A stretch of 10,852 nt of DNA from Leucothrix mucor (GCA_015662325.1 DQUJ01000248.1:1-10852); one strand, 5' to 3'; shown: positions 1 through 9,275, counted from the stretch's first letter. The notes: generated by a model not told the origin, from the letters alone. Program-made: numbers and translations.

Positions 1-1
1 C

Positions 2-766
2 GGCTCGGGCGCGATTGGTGGGTATGACGATTACTTAAAACTGAAAGAAAAAAACAGCAAAGGCTTAGCCTCGCGTTGGAAGTATTTAGGCTTATCTTTA
101 GTTGGACTTGTTGCGGTGACTTATTTATATGTGGTGGCAAAAACACCGACCGAAACAACCTTGTATTTGCCTATTCTAAAAGAATGGTTTTGGGATATGG
201 GTTGGGTATTTATCCCTTGGAGTTATCTGGTCATTGTCGGCACCAGTAACGCGGTGAACTTAACTGATGGTTTAGATGGTTTGGCAATTATGCCGACTAT
301 TTTAGTCGCGGCGGCATTGGGTGTGTTTGTGTTGGTAGCAGGTAATGTCAAATTTGCAGAATATCTTAGTATGCCTTATGTCGCGGGTGTCGGTGAGGTG
401 TTGATTATTTGTGGCTCGATATTTGGTGCAGGTTTAGGTTTTCTTTGGTTTAACACCTATCCAGCACAAGTATTTATGGGTGATGTGGGTGCATTAGCAC
501 TAGGCGCGGGATTAGGGATTATCGCCGTCGTGGTTCGCCAAGAGTTAGTGTTATTCATTATGGGTGGAGTATTTGTAATGGAGGCTGTATCGGTCATATT
601 ACAAGTTGGGTCGTTCAAAATGAGAGGTAAACGCATCTTTAGAATGGCGCCGATACATCATCATTTTGAATTAAAAGGTTGGGCAGAACCCAAGGTTATT
701 GTCCGTTTTTGGATTATTACCATTGTGTTGGTTTTGGTCGGTTTAGCAACATTAAAAGTACGTTAG
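2..766 (+). CDS. mraY: Phospho-N-acetylmuramoyl-pentapeptide transferase MraY, 5'-truncated by the window edge
   Basis: This integral membrane enzyme transfers phospho-MurNAc-pentapeptide from UDP to undecaprenyl phosphate, making lipid I. The reading frame is open from base 2 and has no start in the window. The 254 visible residues match the last 254 of the 360-residue E. coli protein. Visible hallmarks, numbered from base 2, are the catalytic Asp pair in GGYDDY (residues 9-10), [13 protein letters not shown] (about 86-98), the catalytic Asp in [11 protein letters not shown] (residue 161) and the His cluster [13 protein letters not shown] (about 215-227). About seven hydrophobic segments remain; the first three or so helices lie upstream. 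A GTG at 116 is an internal codon, because conserved sequence continues in frame upstream of it. murD starts 23 bases downstream, in the usual dcw order. Assignment is near certain. Confidence 0.98.
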   Translation, partial: GSGAIGGYDDYLKLKEKNSKGLASRWKYLGLSLVGLVAVTYLYVVAKTPTETTLYLPILKEWFWDMGWVFIPWSYLVIVGTSNAVNLTDGLDGLAIMPTILVAAALGVFVLVAGNVKFAEYLSMPYVAGVGEVLIICGSIFGAGLGFLWFNTYPAQVFMGDVGALALGAGLGIIAVVVRQELVLFIMGGVFVMEAVSVILQVGSFKMRGKRIFRMAPIHHHFELKGWAEPKVIVRFWIITIVLVLVGLATLKVR

Positions 767-789
767 TAAATAGGGCTTTGTAAAAGAAA

Positions 790-2178
790 ATGAAGGCACA
801 AGACTTACAACAAGCAAAAGAAACAGCCATCGTCGGTTTAGGGACGACTGGGTTGTCTGTTGCGCGCTTTTTGCAAGATAAAGACGTTGAGTTTAGTGTG
901 GTAGATAGTCGTAAAACCCCACCTAATGCTGATGATTTAAAACGTGATTATAAAGATGTGCCTTATCATTTTGGTGATTTTGATACGGAACTGTTATCAA
1001 CTGCGAAACAGTTAATTGTGAACCCTGGGGTTGCGGTTGCAACGCCAGAAATTCAACAAGCAGAACTTAACGGTGCGGCTGTGTTGGGTGATGTTGAGTT
1101 ATTTGCACGTGAGATTGGTCAATCAAAACCGATTATCGCAATTACGGGTTCTAACGGTAAAACAACGGTTACGACTTTGCTGGATTTAATGGCGAAAGCA
1201 TCTGATGTTAATGTAGCAACGGGGGGCAATATTGGCACTCCAGCGTTGGATTTGTTAACAGAAGTTGATGCTGAATTATTTGTATTAGAGCTTTCTAGTT
1301 ATCAGCTTGAAACAACCACATCGTTGCAAACATTAACAGCTGTTGTGCTGAATGTTTCAGAAGATCATTTGGATCGTTACGATAATGATATTGAAAAATA
1401 TGCGCAGTCAAAAGCGGGTATTTATAAGCAGTGTAAACATATTGTGTGTAATCGTGATGATGCGTATTCAATGCAATTTGCAACCGAAGCAACTGGCTAT
1501 GAATCACTCACAACGTTTGGTTTAGATCAACCAAAAGATAACAATTATGGCGTTTTTATAAAGAAGGGTGTTGAGTGGCTCGTAAAAGGTGAAACACCTT
1601 TGATGCTTGCCAGCGATATAAAAATGCCAGGTAGACATAATTTATCCAATGCTTTGGCGGCGCTTGCACTTGGCGAAGCGGCAGGTTTGACATTATCTGC
1701 AATGATAAATGTATTAACAGAATACGCAGGAATGGAGCATCGCACCCAGTGGGTAAGAACGCTGGATGGGGTGAATTGGTATAACGACTCAAAGGGAACT
1801 AACGTAGGGGCTACGCTTGCCGCACTCTCTGGTTTGTCTGGTAAAACGGTATTAATTGCGGGTGGACAAGGCAAGGGAGCGGACTTTTTACCGCTACAAG
1901 ACGTTATCCAAAAGAAGGCACGTGCCGTTATTTTAATGGGTGAAGATGCTCAAGAAATTGCACAATTTGTAGATGATTCAATTGAACTGATTTTTGTGGA
2001 AAACATGCAAGAAGCAGTTGAAAAAGCACAATATTTAGCGCAGAGCGATACGCACGATAATGTATTGTTATCACCCGCTTGCGCTAGTTTTGATATGTTC
2101 AGTAATTATGAGAAACGCGGTCAAGTATTCATGGATGCAGTAAATGAATTACAAACCCAAAAGGGGGCAAAGTCATGA
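790..2178 (+). CDS. murD: UDP-N-acetylmuramoyl-L-alanine--D-glutamate ligase MurD
   Basis: This cytoplasmic ATP-dependent Mur ligase adds D-glutamate to UDP-MurNAc-L-Ala. It has 462 residues against 438 in E. coli. The N-terminal Rossmann-like motif is AIVGLGTTGLSVARF (13-27). The P-loop is TGSNGKTT (119-126). The SKAGIY segment carries the Lys (208) expected to be carbamylated. GRHNLSNALAA (281-291) and HRTQWV (317-322) follow in the central domain. The C-terminal domain shows NDSKGTNVGAT (332-342) and the LSPACASFDMFSNYEKRG region (427-444). The ATG at 790 is the natural start, just before the nucleotide-binding fold. Its ribosome binding site is weak (only A/G-rich GTAAAAGAAA), so translation may depend partly on ribosomes arriving from mraY. 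The stop overlaps the ftsW start as ATGA. Confidence 0.98.
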   Translation: MKAQDLQQAKETAIVGLGTTGLSVARFLQDKDVEFSVVDSRKTPPNADDLKRDYKDVPYHFGDFDTELLSTAKQLIVNPGVAVATPEIQQAELNGAAVLGDVELFAREIGQSKPIIAITGSNGKTTVTTLLDLMAKASDVNVATGGNIGTPALDLLTEVDAELFVLELSSYQLETTTSLQTLTAVVLNVSEDHLDRYDNDIEKYAQSKAGIYKQCKHIVCNRDDAYSMQFATEATGYESLTTFGLDQPKDNNYGVFIKKGVEWLVKGETPLMLASDIKMPGRHNLSNALAALALGEAAGLTLSAMINVLTEYAGMEHRTQWVRTLDGVNWYNDSKGTNVGATLAALSGLSGKTVLIAGGQGKGADFLPLQDVIQKKARAVILMGEDAQEIAQFVDDSIELIFVENMQEAVEKAQYLAQSDTHDNVLLSPACASFDMFSNYEKRGQVFMDAVNELQTQKGAKS

Positions 2179-3392
2179 TTAATGCGCTAGTTGAAGATTT
2201 TCAACCTGAATGGCAACGTTATGTTGATCGTGGTTTGTTGATATGTACGGTTATTTTGATTGGTCTTGGACTGGTTGTAATGATGTCTGCATCCATTGCT
2301 GTTGCGGAAAAAAACTATGGTGATATTTATCATTTCTTTAATCGTCAATTAGTCTTTGTGTTTATTGGATTAGTTGTTTCCTATCTGGTTTATCACATTA
2401 AAACATCATTTTGGCAGGCCTTTGGAGCCAAACTATTACCGGTGGTATTGCTGTTATTGGTAGCCGTTTTAATCCCAGGGATAGGCAAAGAAGTAAATGG
2501 AAGCTACCGTTGGATTAGCCTTGGTCCAGTCTCTTTGCAAGTATCAGAAATGGCAAAACTGATTATGATTATGTATATGTCGGGCTATTTAGTACGCCAC
2601 GGCAAAGAGCTTTCACATACAAACTTATGGAGACCTTTACTAATTCCATTAGTGGTATTAGGTGTGATGGATGCATTGTTAATGTTAGAGCCAGATTTTG
2701 GCTCAGTCGTGGTCATGACTGCAACAGGCATGGCGTTGTTATTTCTTGGTGGCGTGAAGTTATCTCGCCTCGCGCTATTAGGAGTTGTTGCAATAGGCGC
2801 GATGATTCCACTGGTTATGATGGGGTATCGTGGCGCACGTGTTACCGCATTTCTTGATCCTTGGGCGCATGCTTCGGGTAAAGCGTATCAAACGGTTCAC
2901 GCTTTAATGGCTGTGGGTGATGGCGGTTGGTTCGGTGCTGGTTTAGGTGGAAGCGTGCAAAAGTTATTCTATCTACCAGAAGCACATAATGATTTTATTT
3001 TTGCGGTATTGGCAGAAGAGTTTGGTTTTGTCGGTATCGTTGTCATTCTGTTTTTATACGCTTGGCTGGTACAACGCGCTTTTGTGATTGGCTTTCGTGC
3101 TGATAGAGCAAAACTACATTACGCTGGATATTTGGCTTATGGCATTGGTTTCTGGATTGGTTTTCAGGTGTTGTTCCATATCGGCGTAAACCTTGCTTTA
3201 TTACCACCAAAAGGATTGACCTTGCCGTTAATAAGTTATGGCGGAAGTAGTTTGTTAATCATCATGATGGCGCTGGCGTTATTAATGCGCGTGCATCGTG
3301 ATACACAAATTGCATTGTTTGGTGTGAGTGATAAAGAAGCCAATCGCCAGAAGCGTAAACAGCAAAAACGTGGGGGATCTTATGCAAGATAA
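2175..3392 (+). CDS. ftsW: Septal peptidoglycan polymerase FtsW (SEDS family)
   Basis: This polytopic inner-membrane SEDS glycosyltransferase polymerises lipid II at the septum together with the transpeptidase FtsI. It has 405 residues (414 in E. coli) with about ten hydrophobic segments, a short cytoplasmic N-terminus and a basic C-terminal tail rich in Lys, Arg and Gln (390-405). Family motifs are NGSYRWISLGPVSLQVSE (108-125), LEPDFGS (171-177) with the conserved Asp 174, LPEAHNDFIFAVLAEEFGF (267-285), and KGLTLPLISYGGSSL (346-360). The residue before Lys 346 is Pro, where E. coli has Thr (LPTKG). The ATG overlaps the murD stop by 4 bases and has a G-rich site, AAGGGGG, at 2161-2167. FtsW rather than the paralogue RodA is inferred from the dcw position and the motif agreement. 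Confidence 0.97.
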   Translation: MINALVEDFQPEWQRYVDRGLLICTVILIGLGLVVMMSASIAVAEKNYGDIYHFFNRQLVFVFIGLVVSYLVYHIKTSFWQAFGAKLLPVVLLLLVAVLIPGIGKEVNGSYRWISLGPVSLQVSEMAKLIMIMYMSGYLVRHGKELSHTNLWRPLLIPLVVLGVMDALLMLEPDFGSVVVMTATGMALLFLGGVKLSRLALLGVVAIGAMIPLVMMGYRGARVTAFLDPWAHASGKAYQTVHALMAVGDGGWFGAGLGGSVQKLFYLPEAHNDFIFAVLAEEFGFVGIVVILFLYAWLVQRAFVIGFRADRAKLHYAGYLAYGIGFWIGFQVLFHIGVNLALLPPKGLTLPLISYGGSSLLIIMMALALLMRVHRDTQIALFGVSDKEANRQKRKQQKRGGSYAR

Positions 3393-4689
3393 AAGCACTC
3401 ACAATATTGCTAAGCGCCGACCTATCTTGATTACAGCAGGCGGCACAGGCGGTCATGTTTATCCTGGTCTTGCGGTTGCCAGAGCATTAGAAGCGCAGGA
3501 TATTCCTGTGATGTGGATGGGAACACCGCATGGATTAGAAGCCAGAGTGATTCCAGCAGCGGGTATTGAAATGGCGTATCTGTCGGTGAATGGTTTGCGC
3601 GGTAAAAGCCTCATAACGTTACTTGCGGCGCCAGTTCAATTAGTCAAAGCGTTGTTTCAATCCATCGTTATTATGATCAAACATAAACCTGCTGCTGTAT
3701 TAGGCATGGGTGGGTTTGTTGCAGGGCCGGGTGGTTTAATTGCCGCATTAATGGGCAAGCCTGTTGTGATTCATGAGCAAAATGCAATCCCCGGTTTAAC
3801 CAATAAACTGCTCAGCAAAGTAAGCAAAAAAATTCTGGAAGGTTTCCCCGGAACATTTGCGGGCAAAAAGAATGTCGTCGGTATTGGTAATCCAGTACGT
3901 GAAGATATTGCAGGTTTAGAGCATCCAATCACGCGTTTAGGTGATCGTTGGGGACACGTTCATGTCTTAATATTTGGTGGCAGTTTAGGTGCGCAAGCAT
4001 TGAATGAAGTGGTGCCAATGGCATTGGGTGAACTGCCGATTGATAAGCGCCCAGAAGTACGTCATCAGGCAGGTAAGAATAAAGATAAAAGTACCTCTGA
4101 GCTTTACGATAAAATGGGCGTTAAAGCAGAAATCACGCCATTTATTGAAGATATGGCAGAAGCGTATCAATGGGCAGATTTAGTGATTTGTCGTTCGGGT
4201 GCGCTCACCGTTGCAGAATTAGCGGCGGCAGGTTTGGCCTCTATTATGGTGCCTTACCCTCATGCAGTTGATGATCATCAAACAGCTAATGCAAAGTATC
4301 TAAGTGAGTCGGGCGCGGCAATTTTAATGCCTCAGCAAGAAATGACCCAAGAGTCTTTATCCGTTGTGTTAGAAGAACTGTGTAGTGATCGCAATAAATT
4401 AATTGAAATGAGTGTCACTGCGAGGTCATTAGCAAAACCACAAGCAACCGATGAAGTTGCGGCAATTTGTGCGGAATTAGCGGGCTATGATTATGATAAA
4501 GGCGACTTTAGTGCAGAACATCAGACAGGTGAGTTTGTTGTAGTGACTGAAGCTGACAGTAGTGAGTATGCATTAGATGATGAAGTTAAAGATGGGGGAA
4601 ATACAGAATTGAACAATGTTGTAAATAAGGTCGTAAACAAGAACGCCAACAATATCGGAAAAAACGGAGCGGGTTATGAAGCAGCCTAA
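3382..4689 (+). CDS. murG: UDP-GlcNAc:lipid I GlcNAc transferase MurG, with a long C-terminal tail
   Basis: This peripheral membrane GT-B glycosyltransferase adds GlcNAc to lipid I to give lipid II. I place the start at ATG 3382, overlapping ftsW by 11 bases. GGGGGA at 3372-3377 lies just upstream, and this start puts the [16 protein letters not shown] loop (18-33) near the N-terminus as in the family. The in-frame ATG at 3328 would add 18 unlike residues inside ftsW. The C-terminal UDP-GlcNAc domain shows [11 protein letters not shown] (198-208), [11 protein letters not shown] (270-280, with the ribose-contacting Glu 279) and [14 protein letters not shown] (291-304). The protein has 435 residues against 355 in E. 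coli. The excess is mainly residues 368-435, an acidic stretch followed by an Asn/Lys/Val-rich end that matches nothing I know in MurG. Core identity is certain; the tail's role is unknown. Confidence 0.97.
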   Translation: MQDKSTHNIAKRRPILITAGGTGGHVYPGLAVARALEAQDIPVMWMGTPHGLEARVIPAAGIEMAYLSVNGLRGKSLITLLAAPVQLVKALFQSIVIMIKHKPAAVLGMGGFVAGPGGLIAALMGKPVVIHEQNAIPGLTNKLLSKVSKKILEGFPGTFAGKKNVVGIGNPVREDIAGLEHPITRLGDRWGHVHVLIFGGSLGAQALNEVVPMALGELPIDKRPEVRHQAGKNKDKSTSELYDKMGVKAEITPFIEDMAEAYQWADLVICRSGALTVAELAAAGLASIMVPYPHAVDDHQTANAKYLSESGAAILMPQQEMTQESLSVVLEELCSDRNKLIEMSVTARSLAKPQATDEVAAICAELAGYDYDKGDFSAEHQTGEFVVVTEADSSEYALDDEVKDGGNTELNNVVNKVVNKNANNIGKNGAGYEAA

Positions 4690-6097
4690 TGATTTAGCAC
4701 GTCGCCGTATTAAACAAATCCATTTTGTCGGTATTGGTGGTTCGGGCATGAGCGGTATTGCAGAAGTACTTGCCAATATTGGTTACGAAATTACGGGTTC
4801 TGATTTAGCGCAAAATGCGATGACAGAACGCCTAGCATCACTCGGTGCAAATATATTTAAAGGCCATGAAGCAAGTAATATTGAAGGCGCAAACGTAGTC
4901 GTCACTTCAACTGCAGTAAGCTCTGATAACCCCGAAGTGATTGCCGCAAAAGCACAGAATATTCCGGTTGTGCCACGTGCCGAAATGCTGGCAGAAATTA
5001 TGCGTTTTAGTAACGGCATCGCAGTTGCAGGTACGCACGGTAAAACAACCACAACCAGTTTAGTCACCAGTTTATTAGCAGAAGGTGGGCTTGATCCTAC
5101 CTTCGTAATTGGTGGACGTTTAAACAGTACCGCAAGTAATTCACGTTTAGGCACGGGCGAATACCTTGTTGCAGAAGCGGATGAAAGTGATGCGTCATTC
5201 TTATTATTACAGCCGATGATTTCGGTAGTAACCAATATAGATGCGGATCACCTGTCAACTTACAATAATGACTTTGAAGCACTAAAAGCCACCTTTGTCG
5301 AGTTTTTACATCACCTACCTTTTTACGGTTTAGCCGTGCTGTGTGTCGATGATGAAGATGTCTGCGATATATTGCCACAGGTCACTCGAACCATTGTGAC
5401 TTACGGAATACATTTTGATGCGGATATTCGCGCCAAAAATGTACGTTACGATGGTACTCAAAGTTTCTTTACTGTAGAGCGTAATGGTTACTCATCATTA
5501 GAGGTCACCTTAAATATGCCGGGTGAACATAATATTCAAAATGCGTTAGCGGCCGTTGCGATTGCGACAGAGCTAGGTGTGAGTGATGAACATATTTTAA
5601 GCGGTTTGGATAAGTTCCAAGGTGTGGCGCGTCGTTTCCAATGTTATGGCGAATTACAAACGCATCAAGGTTCTGTGATGTTAGTGGATGATTACGGTCA
5701 TCACCCCACAGAAATGGAAGCGACGATGAAAGCGGTACGAAGCGCATGGTCAGATCGTCGCATGGTGGTGTTATTTCAACCGCATCGTTACACACGAACG
5801 CGTGATTTGTTTGAAGATTTTACACAAGTATTATCAGAGCCTGATGTGTTGGTGTTGATGGATGTTTATGCCGCAACTGAAGAGCCGATTGCAGGTGCAG
5901 ATGGTCGTTCATTGGCACGTGCGATTCGCAACCGTGGCAATGTTGATCCGCTATTTGTATCGAATCAAGACGATATTGTTGAAGTATTGCAAAACCAATT
6001 ACAAGACGGCGATGTGTTATTAACACTCGGAGCGGGTAGTGTGGGCGCGATTTCTGCGGCCTTACCTGCGCAATTATCACGAGGCACAATGATCTAA
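4676..6097 (+). CDS. murC: UDP-N-acetylmuramate--L-alanine ligase MurC
   Basis: This cytoplasmic ATP-dependent ligase adds the first stem-peptide residue, L-Ala, to UDP-MurNAc. It has 473 residues (491 in E. coli). The N-terminal UDP-binding glycine loop is [12 protein letters not shown] (19-30). The P-loop is [11 protein letters not shown] (118-128). EADESDASF (167-175) and [10 protein letters not shown] (187-196) follow in the central ATPase domain. [11 protein letters not shown] (283-293), DDYGHHPTE (338-346), QPHRYTRT (368-375) and GAGSVG (452-457) mark the rest. GTHGKTT together with DDYGHHPTE separates MurC from MurD, MurE and MurF; Mpl shares these motifs but does not sit in dcw clusters. 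The ATG overlaps the murG stop by 14 bases, with GGAG at 4666-4669 six bases upstream. Its last base is the first base of the ddl start codon. Confidence 0.98.
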   Translation: MKQPNDLARRRIKQIHFVGIGGSGMSGIAEVLANIGYEITGSDLAQNAMTERLASLGANIFKGHEASNIEGANVVVTSTAVSSDNPEVIAAKAQNIPVVPRAEMLAEIMRFSNGIAVAGTHGKTTTTSLVTSLLAEGGLDPTFVIGGRLNSTASNSRLGTGEYLVAEADESDASFLLLQPMISVVTNIDADHLSTYNNDFEALKATFVEFLHHLPFYGLAVLCVDDEDVCDILPQVTRTIVTYGIHFDADIRAKNVRYDGTQSFFTVERNGYSSLEVTLNMPGEHNIQNALAAVAIATELGVSDEHILSGLDKFQGVARRFQCYGELQTHQGSVMLVDDYGHHPTEMEATMKAVRSAWSDRRMVVLFQPHRYTRTRDLFEDFTQVLSEPDVLVLMDVYAATEEPIAGADGRSLARAIRNRGNVDPLFVSNQDDIVEVLQNQLQDGDVLLTLGAGSVGAISAALPAQLSRGTMI

Positions 6098-7059
6098 TGA
6101 ATCAGGGCGCTAATACACTAAATAACGATACACCAAACACAGCTTCATTCGGCAAAGTCGCTGTGCTGATGGGGGGCTGGGCGGCAGAGCGCGATGTGTC
6201 GTTAAAAAGTGGCGAAGCAGTTTTGCAAGGCTTGTTAGAACAAGGTGTTAATGCTCATAAGGTAGATGCTGATCGTGATGTGTTAGATGTATTAAGAGCA
6301 GAAAAATTTGATCGAGTATTTAATATTTTACACGGTCGCGGTGGTGAAGATGGTGAATTACAAGGCGCATTAGAAGTATTACAAATTCCGTATACAGGTT
6401 GTGGTGTTATGGCATCGGCGATCAGTATGGATAAGTTGATGACCAAGCGTATTTGGACGGGTTCGGGTATGCCAACCCCCGCGTTTGAAATTTTAACGCC
6501 TGATTCAGATTTTGCAAAAGTGGTCGAAAAACTAGGTTTACCCATAATGGTAAAACCTGCCCAAGAAGGTTCGAGCATTGGCATGAGTAAAGTCAGTGAG
6601 GCGCATCAATTAAAAGCGGCATATAAAGAAGCGGCAAAACACGATGATGTGGTGTTTGCAGAACAATGGATAATGGGCAACGAATTTACAGTGGCAATAT
6701 TGGGGGATGATGTATTGCCGCCGATTCGCCTTGAAACACAAGCCGATTTTTATGATTTTGATGCGAAATACACATCCAACGATACGCAGTATCACTGTCC
6801 TTGTGGGTTAGATGATGAGGCAATCAATGCTTTGAAAACCTTATCAAAAGCGGCATTCGATATTATTGGCGGCAGAGGTTGGGGGCGTGTAGATGTGATG
6901 CAAGATAGCAATGGCACTTTTTGGTTGATAGAAGTAAACACCGTGCCAGGTATGACGGATCATTCACTTGTACCAATGGCTGCTAAACAACAGGGTTTGA
7001 GTTTTTCGGCTTTAACGGTAGAGATTTTAAAGACGAGCCAAACAGCGAGCGTGGGATAA
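6097..7059 (+). CDS. ddlB: D-alanine--D-alanine ligase (DdlB type)
   Basis: This cytoplasmic ATP-grasp enzyme joins two D-Ala to make the dipeptide that MurF uses. It has 320 residues (306 in E. coli DdlB), the excess being an N-terminal leader of about 16 residues. Motifs are MGGWAAERDVSLKSG (25-39, Glu 31 binding the first D-Ala), HGRGGEDGELQGALE (79-93), SMDKLMTK (110-117), KPAQEGSSIGMSKV (153-166), YDFDAKY (219-225, with the Tyr typical of D-Ala-D-Ala rather than D-Ala-D-Lac ligases), GWGRVDVM (261-268) and IEVNTVPGMTDHS (278-290), which supplies metal-binding Glu and Asn. Trp stands where E. coli has Thr in GGTSAER; I take this as ordinary variation. The start overlaps the murC stop by one base (TAATG), with a distant GAGG at 6081-6084, so coupling to murC translation is likely. 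The symbol ddlB is chosen from the dcw position. Confidence 0.96.
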   Translation: MNQGANTLNNDTPNTASFGKVAVLMGGWAAERDVSLKSGEAVLQGLLEQGVNAHKVDADRDVLDVLRAEKFDRVFNILHGRGGEDGELQGALEVLQIPYTGCGVMASAISMDKLMTKRIWTGSGMPTPAFEILTPDSDFAKVVEKLGLPIMVKPAQEGSSIGMSKVSEAHQLKAAYKEAAKHDDVVFAEQWIMGNEFTVAILGDDVLPPIRLETQADFYDFDAKYTSNDTQYHCPCGLDDEAINALKTLSKAAFDIIGGRGWGRVDVMQDSNGTFWLIEVNTVPGMTDHSLVPMAAKQQGLSFSALTVEILKTSQTASVG

Positions 7060-7062
7060 ATT

Positions 7063-7896
7063 ATGGTACAGCAAACACAACAACAGCGCAGTAAAGCTCG
7101 ACAGAAAGCAAGAAAGACACAAGGCAATCGTGCGCAAGCAGTACGCCGTAACCCAGTAAAAAAGAGCCGTAGTTTTTCTGGTTTACAGTTTGGTTTTCCA
7201 TGGAAAGCATTGTGGCTAAGTTTGTTTATTGGTTTGCCTATCGCTTTAATTGCGGGCGGTAAACATTGGATGAAAGACCCGCAACACCTCACCATAAAAT
7301 CAGTAGAAGTAACGGGTGATTTGAAAATTTTAAATAAAAAGCGTTTACAGCCAGTAATTGAAGCATTTGTTAAAACTAATTTACATCTTCTCGACACTAA
7401 AGGTTTAGAGATGGCAGTTGAAGAAAACGAATGGGTTAGTTCGGCTTCTTTAACTAAGGTGTGGCCTGAAAAGTTAATTGTAAAGATACATGAACATAAG
7501 CCTGTCGCATTCTGGGGAAAGAACGCGATGCTAAGCCAGCAAGGTGACATCATCAATGCCGTCTTACCAGAGAAAAAAGGTTTACTACCCCTATTGTACA
7601 GCCCAGAAAAAAAGGGCAGAAACATGGCGGCAGACTTTTTAAAGATTCGTGATTTGATGAAAGACTTTCCTGTAAAGCTGGTTGAGTTTAAAGAAGATGC
7701 GAGAGGTTCGTGGAAGATCAAATTAGAAAATGGATTGATCGTAAAGATTGGTCGTCACGAGCATGAAAAAAGAATGAAGCGATTTATGGTCGGCTACAGA
7801 GAAAAGCTAGTGAGTGTGGTGAATAAAATTCATACGGTGGATTTGCGTTATACCAATGGATTTGCAGTTAAATGGAAAAAAGGGCGGTCTGGTTAG
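7063..7896 (+). CDS. ftsQ: Cell division protein FtsQ
   Basis: This bitopic inner-membrane divisome protein binds FtsB and FtsL and links early to late division proteins. It has 277 residues (276 in E. coli). A strongly basic cytoplasmic N-terminus (1-47, many Gln, Arg and Lys) precedes one transmembrane helix (about 48-66, WKALWLSLFIGLPIALIAGG). A periplasmic POTRA domain follows (about 76-146, starting IKSVEVTGDLKILNKKRL). The beta domain ends with VDLRYTNGFAVKWK (259-272), the typical FtsQ C-terminal signature. The middle of the protein is divergent, as usual in this family. Only 3 bases separate it from ddl, and GTGGGA at 7051-7056 serves as the ribosome binding site six bases before the ATG. 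Confidence 0.96.
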   Translation: MVQQTQQQRSKARQKARKTQGNRAQAVRRNPVKKSRSFSGLQFGFPWKALWLSLFIGLPIALIAGGKHWMKDPQHLTIKSVEVTGDLKILNKKRLQPVIEAFVKTNLHLLDTKGLEMAVEENEWVSSASLTKVWPEKLIVKIHEHKPVAFWGKNAMLSQQGDIINAVLPEKKGLLPLLYSPEKKGRNMAADFLKIRDLMKDFPVKLVEFKEDARGSWKIKLENGLIVKIGRHEHEKRMKRFMVGYREKLVSVVNKIHTVDLRYTNGFAVKWKKGRSG

Positions 7897-7983
7897 AAAC
7901 TTATTTCAGTGAGTTTCAACGGGGCTAAAGTTAAAAATTTAAAGTTAGTAAGATAAAAAAGATCAAGGAAAGGGTTAATTATT
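7897..7983 (+). promoter_or_regulatory. ftsQ-ftsA spacer with ftsA ribosome binding site
   Basis: This is an 87-base non-coding gap in an otherwise tightly packed cluster. AAGGAAAGGG at 7965-7974, nine bases before ATG 7984, is a good ribosome binding site and supports that start over the in-frame ATG at 8011, which lacks one. Upstream there is a 6-bp inverted repeat, GAAACT (7896-7901) with AGTTTC (7912-7917), and a direct repeat of TAAAGTTA (7926-7933 and 7940-7947) in AT-rich sequence. TAAGAT at 7949-7954 resembles a -10 box, but I see no convincing -35 box, so a promoter here is only a possibility. Confidence 0.55.
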
Positions 7984-9246
7984 ATGGGTAAACCAATAAA
8001 AGAGTTAACAATGTCGGTGAGTGAAGAAGGGCATATGGTCGTTGCCTTAGATATAGGCACATCAAAAATTGTTGCTTTAATCGGGGAAGTGGGAAAATCG
8101 GGGCAGATGGAAATCATCGGCATCGGAACATGTCCATCACGTGGAATGAAAAAAGGCGTGGTAGTCAATATAGATTCTACTATCGAGTCGATTCAACGTG
8201 CAGTTGAAGAAGCGGAGTTAATGGCAGGTGTGAATATTAATTCCGCCTACGCAGGTATTGCGGGTAGCCATATTCAAAGCTTAAATTCTCACGGTATTGT
8301 CGCGATTAAAGATAAAGAAGTCACCGAAAGTGATTTAGAACGCGTCATGGATGCGGCTCGTGCGGTAGCAATACCAGCAGATCAACGCATTTTGCACGTG
8401 TTACCCCAAGATTATGTGATTGATCAGCAAGAAGGTATTCGTGAGCCCATCGGTATGTCGGGAGTTCGTCTAGAAGCACGTGTACATTTAGTTACGGGCG
8501 CACAGAGTGCGGCTCAAAATATTATCAAATGTGTGGATCGTTGTGGGCTGGATGTTGAAGATATTATTCTTGAACAAGTTGCATCAAGTTATGCGGTTCT
8601 TGAAGAAGATGAAAAAGAACTGGGCGTTTGTATGGTCGATATTGGTGGTGGCACCAGTGATATTGCGATCTACCTCAACGGCGCGATTCAACATACGGCA
8701 GTGATTCCAATAGCGGGCGATCAAGTCACAAATGATATTGCAGTTGCCGTGCGCACATCAATGGATTTTGCAGAAGATTTAAAAATTAATCACGGTTGTA
8801 CTTTGCGCCAGTTGGTTACAGAAGATGAAGTCATCGAAGTGCCAGGAATTGGCGAGCGTGAATCTCGCGGGCTTTCAACGCAAACCTTAGCATCGGTGAT
8901 TGAGCCTCGTTACGAAGAGTTATTCTCATTGATACAGGCAGAGCTTAGACGCAGTGGTTTTGAAGAGCGTATTGCCGCAGGTATCGTTTTAACAGGTGGT
9001 TCATCAAAAATTAAAGGCGCGGTGGAATTAGCAGAAGAGATATTCCACATGCCAGTACGTATTGGTTCACCAACAGGTGTTGGTGGATTAAGTGGTGAGG
9101 TTGCAAATCCTATTCATGCAACAGGCGTTGGCTTGTTGTTGTTTGGAGCGGCACAAACTGCTCACACGGGTGGATCAACATTTTCACGGGTTACAGAAGA
9201 TAATTTATGGGAAAGAATGAAAAGCTGGTTTGGTAATAATTTGTAA
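7984..9246 (+). CDS. ftsA: Cell division protein FtsA, actin-like membrane anchor for FtsZ
   Basis: This actin-fold ATPase tethers FtsZ filaments to the inner membrane and recruits later divisome proteins. It has 420 residues, the same length as E. coli FtsA. The phosphate-1 loop is ALDIGTSKIVALIGEV (21-36), and GIGTCPSRGMKKG (46-58) follows. The FtsA-specific 1C subdomain covers about residues 97-175, ending near GMSGVRLEARVHLVTG (157-172). The phosphate-2 loop is VDIGGGTSDIAIY (218-230) and the adenosine loop is GIVLTGGSSKIKG (333-345). After a Gly/Thr/Ser-rich linker the C-terminus, SRVTEDNLWERMKSWFGNNL (401-420), is the expected amphipathic membrane-targeting helix. The start at 7984 is set by the ribosome binding site at 7965-7974. 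Unlike the short E. coli gap, ftsZ follows only after 339 bases. Confidence 0.98.
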   Translation: MGKPIKELTMSVSEEGHMVVALDIGTSKIVALIGEVGKSGQMEIIGIGTCPSRGMKKGVVVNIDSTIESIQRAVEEAELMAGVNINSAYAGIAGSHIQSLNSHGIVAIKDKEVTESDLERVMDAARAVAIPADQRILHVLPQDYVIDQQEGIREPIGMSGVRLEARVHLVTGAQSAAQNIIKCVDRCGLDVEDIILEQVASSYAVLEEDEKELGVCMVDIGGGTSDIAIYLNGAIQHTAVIPIAGDQVTNDIAVAVRTSMDFAEDLKINHGCTLRQLVTEDEVIEVPGIGERESRGLSTQTLASVIEPRYEELFSLIQAELRRSGFEERIAAGIVLTGGSSKIKGAVELAEEIFHMPVRIGSPTGVGGLSGEVANPIHATGVGLLLFGAAQTAHTGGSTFSRVTEDNLWERMKSWFGNNL

Positions 9247-9275
9247 CAAGTATTTTTGTTAAGTTGAGGAATTAT

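Noticed and set aside
116..118. GTG as a start for a short MraY
   Set aside because: The frame stays open to base 2 and encodes conserved MraY sequence including the catalytic Asp pair, so the gene simply begins before the window.
3328..3381. Upstream in-frame ATG for murG
   Set aside because: It would overlap ftsW by 65 bases and add 18 residues unlike any MurG start; ATG 3382 has a G-rich ribosome binding site and gives the usual distance to the glycine-rich loop.
6172..6204. Ddl GGWAAER instead of GGTSAER as a sign of altered specificity
   Set aside because: The Glu and the other substrate, ATP and metal residues are intact, and the YDFDAKY loop keeps the Tyr of D-Ala-D-Ala ligases; the change looks like ordinary family variation.
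6960..7721. Long open frame antisense to the end of ddl and most of ftsQ (253 codons)
   Set aside because: It spans two well-supported sense genes, has no recognisable domain, and I see no ribosome binding site or promoter supporting it.
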